From Streblospio benedicti (Eukaryota; Annelida; Polychaeta; Spionida; Spionidae): a DNA stretch of 64,000 nt. This document shows, piece by piece, positions 37,701-46,700 of the stretch (position 1 is the first letter of the stretch; each line of letters starts with the position of its first letter). Made by a program: the position numbers and the translations under genes. The stretch covers positions 3,077,973-3,141,972 of the forward strand of contig CM032659.1 in the NCBI GenBank assembly GCA_019095985.1, in the 5' to 3' direction. The notes under the pieces are model-generated. The model ran no database searches. It saw nothing but the letters and a program-made list of their open reading frames with translations, and was not told the origin of the DNA.

Positions 37701-40700
37701 AATGTATTAGAAATTGGGACTAGATCCGAATAATCCTGGACAATCAGTTGACATAATTCCAGGACCAAACACTGGTTAAATCCACTCAAAGTCTATCATT
37801 TTTCACTGAAAAATTGGACTATAATGACTATCACACTGTGTGGCTAACAAATCTGAGATGTGATCCGACTAATCCGGGTCCAAACACTGGTTGGTCTTGT
37901 TTGACTGCCCAAGGAAGCTCAATACTGTACAAATAAAATTCCTTATAGTTTAGTTTTTGACTTCCATCTTACCTGCTGATAAAAGGTTAATATAAACTGT
38001 TGAAGGAAATATGCTTACTGAAACAAATATGTTCACACCGTAACTGTACATGTGTCCAACTAGACACAACTGTCCAAACTGGACACAACCAGCAACAGCA
38101 TGTTCCCACAATTGAAATCTTAAAGTTTACACCGTTGTCCAAATCAATGTGGACACAAGTGGACGCAGCATGTATACACAATGGATACATGATGTTTTCA
38201 ACAGTTTCCACATCGTGGGTGTGACACCCTCAGTGACACAGCCTATGTCCACAATGAACACGCTGTGTCCATTATTGCTTGTATCCGGCTTCCAAATGTA
38301 CGCATATCCGCATTATCCGGACCCCTTCGCCATATATAATATATCTGCAGGTAGAACAGAAGTTACCGTACAACCCTCGTTATTTCGGAATGTACAGACA
38401 GCCGCATTATCCGGATCTCCTTCTGTACACCTGTAGAACAGTATAGGTACGGTACAGCTTCTGTTATCTGGAAGCCGAATGTTCGGACATCCGCATTATT
38501 CGGACCTTCTCGCTGTACAACTGCAGGCCGACTACTAGTTACAGTACAGCTCCTGGTATCCGGCTGTCGATATCGGATATCTGAAGATTCGGATATCTGC
38601 ATTATCCGAACTTCTTCTCATTGCCCCGTTGCTAGGAAAATGTAAAACTAGTTACAGTACAGCTCCCATTAAACGGCTTCTGAATGTTCGGAAAGCTGCA
38701 TTATCCGGACCTACACTCAAGGTTCCGTTTGTACACCGACCGACAGAATGTAGCACTAGCTAAAGTGTAAGTCTTGCTCTCACAACGTTACATTTTACAC
38801 CAGGTCATTGGCACACTTTTTGATCAATTGATAACTTCTTACATACCTGCAAAGGCAGCACATTCAGCGAACAATCCTAATTGCTCACACAATTACTTGC
38901 TCACTCCATCAAGCCAAAGACCTGTGCCTAATTGAAATAGTGGCCTTTACATGCAACGAAACATTAATCAGCTTGCATCACCCATAAGACACTGCCACAA
39001 CTTGACAAATGTTAGGTCATTTAGTGCCACTGGTGTGTCCCACTGGTGATGTGGGTTGGATTAATCCAAATCTAAGTACATGTGTATGTCGTATAAGACT
39101 GTGGAATAGGCTTTTAAATATGGCAGAGAATAGATTAACAAGAAAAATATTTGAATGGGATCATCAAATATGTAAACAAAATTGGTGTAAAGAGATGAAA
39201 TGTCTGTTTACTGAACTTGATGCTGATGCATTTGAAGAAAAAGGTTTTTGTGATCTTCAAAAAATAAGCCCTAAACTAGAAGGTATTATGTTAGACAAAT
39301 GGAAATCACAAGTATTAATTAAACCAAAACTTCATACTTACATTACATTCAAAAATGATATTAACAATGAGCCATATTTGACGTGTTTAATGTCTAAGAG
39401 AGACAGATCCTTATTTACCCAATTTAGACAATAGACATGGTACATTACCTCTTAAAATTGTCTGCTGTGCTTTGGTATATTAGACACTAACCCCAGACGG
39501 TGTGTGAGACATAGATTTTTGTGGCCTACATTTGATATACAGGATGATATTTTGATATCAACCCGCCCGCCATACAGGCTGATATTCTGATGCTGCACTG
39601 AGTCATTCAGAACAAACAACTTGAAGGCTCAGACGCTATACGTTCAAACCACACACCAACGTGTAAGCCGGACAGAGTCTTACAATAGGTTCACCTTTTC
39701 AGGTTGTATATATACCCATCCACTAGTATTGATGAACAAAGTGTGTTTATGTAAATGTATATCATAATGTACATGTACACAAGAACAACACCATATTCAA
39801 CGTGAACTGATCCTAAAATGAGACATTACTTTCAACCATATGGATTAAAGTTTGTCGCAATGCATCTGTAAATGGAAATTTATGATGGAGATCAGTATAG
39901 CTAGTCAATACCAACTAAACATCAATGAGAACTTTAATCTTTACCAAATACGATGTGCAAATAACAACCAACAATAACACGTGCATTAGTCTAAACCCAT
40001 AAGTATATAAAGAAACTACTTGTTAAGTGTGACCCTGAAGCAATAAATGTTTAAAACATATGTTGCTGCTCCATTGGGTATATTTTTTCCACGTGTTCAC
40101 TGGCACTTTCCATTGTTTCTTTCAAAAGAGATGTTCATCATAATCCATTATTTAAAACACGGCCTTGAATGCAGGCGTATGCCTGCTTTGGGTNNNNNNN
40201 NNNNNNNNNNNNNNNNNNNNNNNNNNNNNNNNNNNNNNNNNNNNNNNNNNNNNNNNNNNNNNNNNNNNNNNNNNNNNNNNNNNNNNNNNNNNNTTTTTGT
40301 TTAAACCTTCTAGATACATATATATGTTACTTAAGTGACTCGATGTTACAACTTAGATGTAATATTGTACTCATATTACTTTATTGTATACTCATTCATT
40401 TATGACTCTGTATTCATAATTATGTACTGCCCGACCCCACGATTCTTGGCTCACTGACCACTGGTTGAAAAAAAGGCCACTTTTTGTCCTTTTTTTCACC
40501 TGATGGGGGGAAGGTGAGGTACTGCATGGGGTCAGTCTACTCAAGGCTGACCACATGACGCCACCTCCCGGTGTGAGAGGACGCCGAGGAGTAGACTGGC
40601 AAGCCAGCCTTACTCGGGTGGGGCCCGGGCAGTCTGGTTTGAGCTAATAAAGGAGTTACAGCTCAATTTCGATATCTCGTCTTCAATGTACAGTAGAACC

Positions 40701-43700
40701 TCTAATTAGGACCTCCTCTATAATAAGACCATTTTCTCATGGTCCCAAAGGGACCCTCTTTATAGAGACCACTTACGGCTAGCCACTGGATGGTTCTAAT
40801 AGAGAGGTTATTTTAGTCACAATTGCACACACTAGCTAGCGGTGTAAGGATCTTACCTATCCAGATCACATCACATCCCCCCCCACCCCCACCCCAACCC
40901 CCCCACCCCCACACACACTCACACACACATTTACCTGCAGATCGGTAACGATCATAACTTAACCACAAACTGATATAGTATTTTTAGTAAACATACATAC
41001 GTACATGTATATACAGCTGACTGTTGTGAAGATGTAATCGTTATCAAATCAACTTCGTTTCATTGCTATGTAGTATTATTATTATATATTAATAACAATT
41101 CAAAGTTCATATTGTTTGGCAGACGAAAAAGAAGCGAACTTTAAATATGTGGGGCTCACGAAGAGAAATTCACTGTCTAGTAACATTAGAAGTAATTTGA
41201 AATAAAAAGCTGTTAAACTAAAACGGCAAAAGTGGAACCATTGCACCTTAAAACTGTTTATGGGGCTAAAATACAAGCATTTGTGTTTTATATAAAGTAT
41301 ATTATTATGTATTTATATTTATGACATTAGGGTTTCACATTATCCCTGTCATTTTACTGAATTTAGGCTTTCACAATACTAAAAAGTATTTATATTTTTT
41401 TATTGACACTCTCCGAACGTTTGTTCGATCTAATATAATTCTATTTTGTCTATATTCTCAAATTGAAAAGTATTTTACTATACAAAATATTATTTTAATT
41501 ACTAGTAGGCCTATCACACGAGAACTCATAAATCTTATCGGAACATTATCTATGTACTATTATAGTAATAGAAAATTCTTCAAAATATTTACAAAATATA
41601 CATTTAGAGTTTGACATAATGTACTAAAAGTAGCAACTAATAGCAATTATAGCAACTAATACAGAATCACCAAAAACATTATTAATGGGAATACAGCATG
41701 AGATGTTCTTTTTCAAGCTGCGTGCCAAGCAGGTGTGAAACACTGAATATGGCTAACTAAAAAGTTAATAAGTATTCATTTCTTTTGAGTATTTCCAGTA
41801 TTAATCATTCATGCTATATAAGCTCGGTTAGTCAGACTAAGCTCTTCAAACTTGTTTATATTACAGGTTGACGGCCCTCAATATATGACAACATAGTTTG
41901 TTTCAAATAATTTATCTGAAGTATTTCATCACAATAATCATGTTTCAGTTATAATGTTTCTTAAAAAGTTAAAAAGGAAAAAGAGAATATATTTTTTTGT
42001 TACTATTAGTATTGACAACAATATGTATGTATTCCTGTGTATTAAACATAACACTTTTCTAGTGCATATAGCAAAACTACCACAAACCAAACCACCTAAA
42101 AACATAGTTGAATGATAATAACGTATTCTAATGTTTATTTATTTGATATATGTACAAAAATAAGAAACAAAAGGAAGTAAATGGTTTGGTTTACTAGGCC
42201 ATATAGCCAAGAAACACATTTTTTTTCTGGTATTTATAAATTTAAGCATGAGCGGTTCTTTGCAAGCTTCGTGCCAGGCAGGTGTGGCATGGGTTAAAAG
42301 TGATACGACCACACTGCCGTTCTTTGAATATGCTCATCGCTAATTCATTTTTTTCACAACACAGAATGAATGTTACTTGTTGGCAGTCGACTGTTGCCAT
42401 TTTCAAAACATTCCTCTGCGCATGTCAACGTCACGCTCAGCACGACTTCCGATGCCACGTTCATCCGTTATAATGGACATATTTTAAACATGCTTATCTA
42501 CGGTCACGAGACACGCGTCTATATCATAAAAAGTCACGCATGAAACTTTCTGAATGTCTCAGAAATGGACACAGGGACGTGTCATTTACGTTCGCACCCC
42601 TCGCAGGGCAACCCCGCCCCCTAACCTGCATAAAAAGACCAACTCTCTATTGACACAATTGAAACTAGCTACTGGAGGGTCCTAACAGAGCGGTTCTACT
42701 GTACTCATGATTGCACGCACTACAGTACAGCCCCCAATTAAGTCCACCTCTATATGGAGACCACCTCTATAAAAATACGACTTTTCACAATCTGACCACC
42801 TTTATAATAAGACCACTTTCACGGTCCCAAACCTTCATAAAGCTACCAAAATGAACCATTGTATAGAGACCATCACTCTATTGAGACCACCTAACACTGG
42901 TCCCAAAGGAGGTCCTAATAGAGAAGTTCTACTGTAATTCTGTCTGATTCAGATTTCTCCACACCCACTAGAGTCCACCCTTATCTATTCGGGCTTATTA
43001 CTTATTAAACCATGAGCATCAGACTTTGAAGGCAGCGTGAATAGGAAAAGCGTCAAACCCACGATGACTAGAGGCACGTAACCCCCCCCCCCCCCCCCCC
43101 CCCCACTGCCGTCCCAGCCCCTCACCTGGTAGAGGTAGCCGAGGTTGACGGACGTGAAGAGCACGGACTGGGAGGTGACGAAGCCGCCGAGGCAGGTGAC
43201 GAGGCAGAAGGCGGCGTCCGAGGCGGCGAGGGCGGTGAGGCCGATGATGGCGCCGCGCTCCGTCACGCCCGCCTACAGCAGACGACAAACAAAATGTAAT
43301 ACAATTTGATGTCTCACAATCACACATCATGATTGTCACGTGATGTGCCTACAGCAGACGACAATCATTACAGTACAACCTCCAATTAAGATCACTTCTA
43401 TAAAGAGACCACCTCTATGTTAAGACCACTTCTAATTGGTTAAATTCCAATTGTCACTGTGATTGAGACCACCTCTCTATTGAGAACTCCCAACTGTTCC
43501 CACTTGATCACTTTTCATGGTTCCAAACTTCTTTACTAAAGCTCCGTCACGCCCGCCTACAAAAGCAGACGACAAACATTAGGGTGATTCAGGAAAAAAA
43601 TGTACAAACAAATGTTAATACAATATGATGTCTCACAATCACACTTTATAATTGTCACGTGATGTTACTCGGATAACACATGAATTCAAAGCGTGTTGCT

Positions 43701-46700
43701 TATTTACAGTCAATTTGAAAAGGTGAACAGCAGACGACATGCACAAACATTACAGTAGATCCTCCAAGTAGGATCACCTCTATAAAGAGACCACCTCTAT
43801 GTTAAGACCACTTTTAATTGGTTAAATTCCAAACTTCTTTAATAAAGCTGCCAAAATGAGGATCTGTGTATAGAGACCACCTCTCTATTGAGAACTCTTA
43901 ACACTGGTCCCAAAGGTGGTTCTACTGTACAATCAAAATGTAAATAGCATTATTATATAATATCTCTGATATATGACCACAGTTCATGATTGTCACGTGA
44001 TGATCATCGGATAATACATGAATTCAAAGCTTATTGCTTATTTACATTCATTTTGAAAAGGTGGACTATCAAAGTATTTCATCACAGAATAGTAGATGTT
44101 TAGTGAATTCTATACAGTAGAACCTCCAATTAAGACCACCTCTCTATAGAGACCACCTCTATAATAAGACTACTTTTCATGGTTCCAAACTTCTTTAATA
44201 ATGCTGCCTAAATGAACCTCTGTATATAAAGACCACCTCTCTATTTAGACCATCTAACACTGGTCCCAAATGTGGTGGTCCTATTAGAGAGGTTCTACTT
44301 TACAATCAAAATGTTAAAAACATTTTAATGTAATATCTCATATGATCACAATTCATGATTGTCACGTGATGTTCCTCGAATAACATATGAATTCAAAGCG
44401 TATTGCTTATTTACAGTCATTTGGAAAAGGTGGACTATCAAAGTATTTTTTTCAGAGAATATTAGTTATTTAATGAATTCTATACATAGCATATGGTCAC
44501 ATTTTTGTGATTTACATGTAGTTTTCTCTCTATACACCTCTATGTTATCTCAATATAAAAAATGTCCAAAAAATATAATTCAGAATGTTATACAATAAAA
44601 CATTAACAGGAAACCACGCACAATGTATAATCCGATCAAAGCCCCAGCCCTCCTTTCCCACCGAAAGGTCTTATTTCCATGGGTTTTAACATGTCCGCAA
44701 TCGCGTGCGTGTATGAAACCTCTCAGGTCCCTTAAGTGCCCCCCCCCCCTTTCCAAAAACATGGATCTGCCAGTGTAATACATACAGAATAAAAATTAAA
44801 GTACATGTACATGACTCATTCGACCAGGGGCCCAAGCACTATGAGACGGGAAGGAGGTATGTATATTACAATGATTTACATACACTATACACCACATATG
44901 ATTAGTCACCCCTCTGCACGTAAAAGGACTCCGCTAGTTTGAAAACAATGGTTAGTTTGGTATGCTGTGTTCTCCGTCACCCCGAGGCTCAGTTGGTTAC
45001 CTAACCTACCTTCTTCTGATGGGCCATGGTACAAACACCACGTAGCTTCTCCTATGGTGTAGTCAGCAGAAATTTGATGACTGCTGAGTATTCACAAACA
45101 AACAAACAAACAAACAAACAAACAAATAAAGAAGTACAAATAAACATTTCCATGTACAAATAGTTCTATAAACAATATGTTAATGTGCATGGTACATTGA
45201 TTGTAAATCGTAGTAGTATGTAACTAACCCCCTTTCCGTGCCGCTTCCGCTCCCCCCCCCCCCCTTGGATTTGCCTATGCATTACGCATTGTTTACTGTT
45301 TGTTTTTCATTCTATCGAAGATTTAGTTACATTGTTGGACTTGTTTAATATTTTGATACCATAAAATAGCATAGAGAAAACTTAATAACAAAATATGCGA
45401 CCATGTGTTATGTAATAAACTCATGAAATTACTAATGTTCTTAAAAAGAGGGTGATAGTCCACCCTTTTAAAATAATTACATTTTGAAAAGTGGATTATT
45501 GCTCCAAAATCTTAATAGCAAGAGTTAAGTGCATGTTTTTATTAGAATTACCAAGCGCATATTTTAAAGAAGAAAACACAAACATGAAGCTAATGTCAGA
45601 GTGTTCTAAACATTACTATATTCTATTTCTCCCTCGTAGCAAGCAAGCAAGCAAGTTCCTGTCACAGTAAAAACCCTGTCTCTTGATATGCCAATATAGC
45701 GGTACGGATGTGCTCGCAATAGAGAACAGAGAGGGCAAAGACAGAATTGAGAGGAAGTAAGCGTAGTCTTTCACAAGACGTTACATTCTAGGGTTGCGAA
45801 ACTAATGAGACATCAACGAACGTCTTGCCAAGACAAAATGACAGCTTCCCGACCAATATATATTCTCGTGATATCTCACAGTGTTTTCTTATTAAAACCA
45901 GCACCACTCACGCAAGTGATGATATTCTGAGGCATGATGTGCAAAAGTGGAGCATTGTTCTCTTTTCTTCTTGACCACTCCTCCTCCAATCACCATAGAA
46001 GTGAAGATATTAAGTGACATTGTGTGACATAATCGAAGAATATCTGCACAGTGTTTCACGATATTGATTCAAATATGACTTGGATGTGCCACCAAAAATA
46101 TCCAGCATATCGCAACCATGGTGCGTACGTAACCCATGAGATCCCTTAAGTTCACCCCCCCCCCAACCCCCACACACTTTTGTAAAAAAAAACGGACCTG
46201 CAATGAAGGCAATGACCTAAATCCAGGCCGTACAATGAATTGACTATGTTTTCAGGCGACACTACATCCATACCCGGTCATTGGCATCCCTTCCACACTA
46301 TATCATTCTCAACTCCCCGGGGAGCATAAAGCATATCGCAATCATGGTGCCTTGTGCGCCACCCCCTCCTTTTCTGAAAACCGGATCTGCCAGTGCAGTA
46401 ATACAATGGAGGCAATGACCTAAATGGCACACCTGACCCGAGGCCAGGGTGATTTGAAACCATGAAAAATGAACAACGACGATGAAAATGAAGACTACTC
46501 GTATGTTTCTTAAATGAAATCTAAAACCCAAGTGTCACCAACTTCTACAATATTACAAAAAAACAGTACTTCAGCCTATATATCACAGTAAACTTTTCGA
46601 AAGCTGTCACAGTATAATAAGCAGTATAACAGCAGAACCTCCAACTCACTTAGACCACCTCTCTACTGAGACCATCTATGTAGTAAGACAACTTTTCACC

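Larger units (their letters stand above)
43258..44480 (-). repeat. Tandem array: exon 3 acceptor copies plus pogo-like MITEs
   Basis: Around 300-370 bp units follow one another. The exon 3 start plus acceptor (plus strand GCTCCGTCACGCCCGCCTAC) at 43253-43272 is repeated at 43541-43560. A shorter acceptor copy sits at 43348. The phrase TGATTGTCACGTGATG recurs at about 43329, 43651, 43992 and 44355. Pogo-like MITEs are at 43371-43543 (cut short), 43753-43927 and 44115-44300. Confidence 0.8.

Noticed and set aside
38000-38290. Possible CRISPR-like regular repeats (TGTCCA words)
   Set aside because: Irregular spacing, both orientations, eukaryotic context; simply a worn palindromic repeat. No CRISPR array exists in the window.
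40420-40690. Solo LTR of a retroelement
   Set aside because: Only an AATAAA-containing tail-like phrase is suggestive. No matching ends or target duplication were found, and the family cannot be named.
44970-45010. Pol III A-box-like GGCTCAGTTGGTTA (also near 4868)
   Set aside because: No B box at the right distance in either place.
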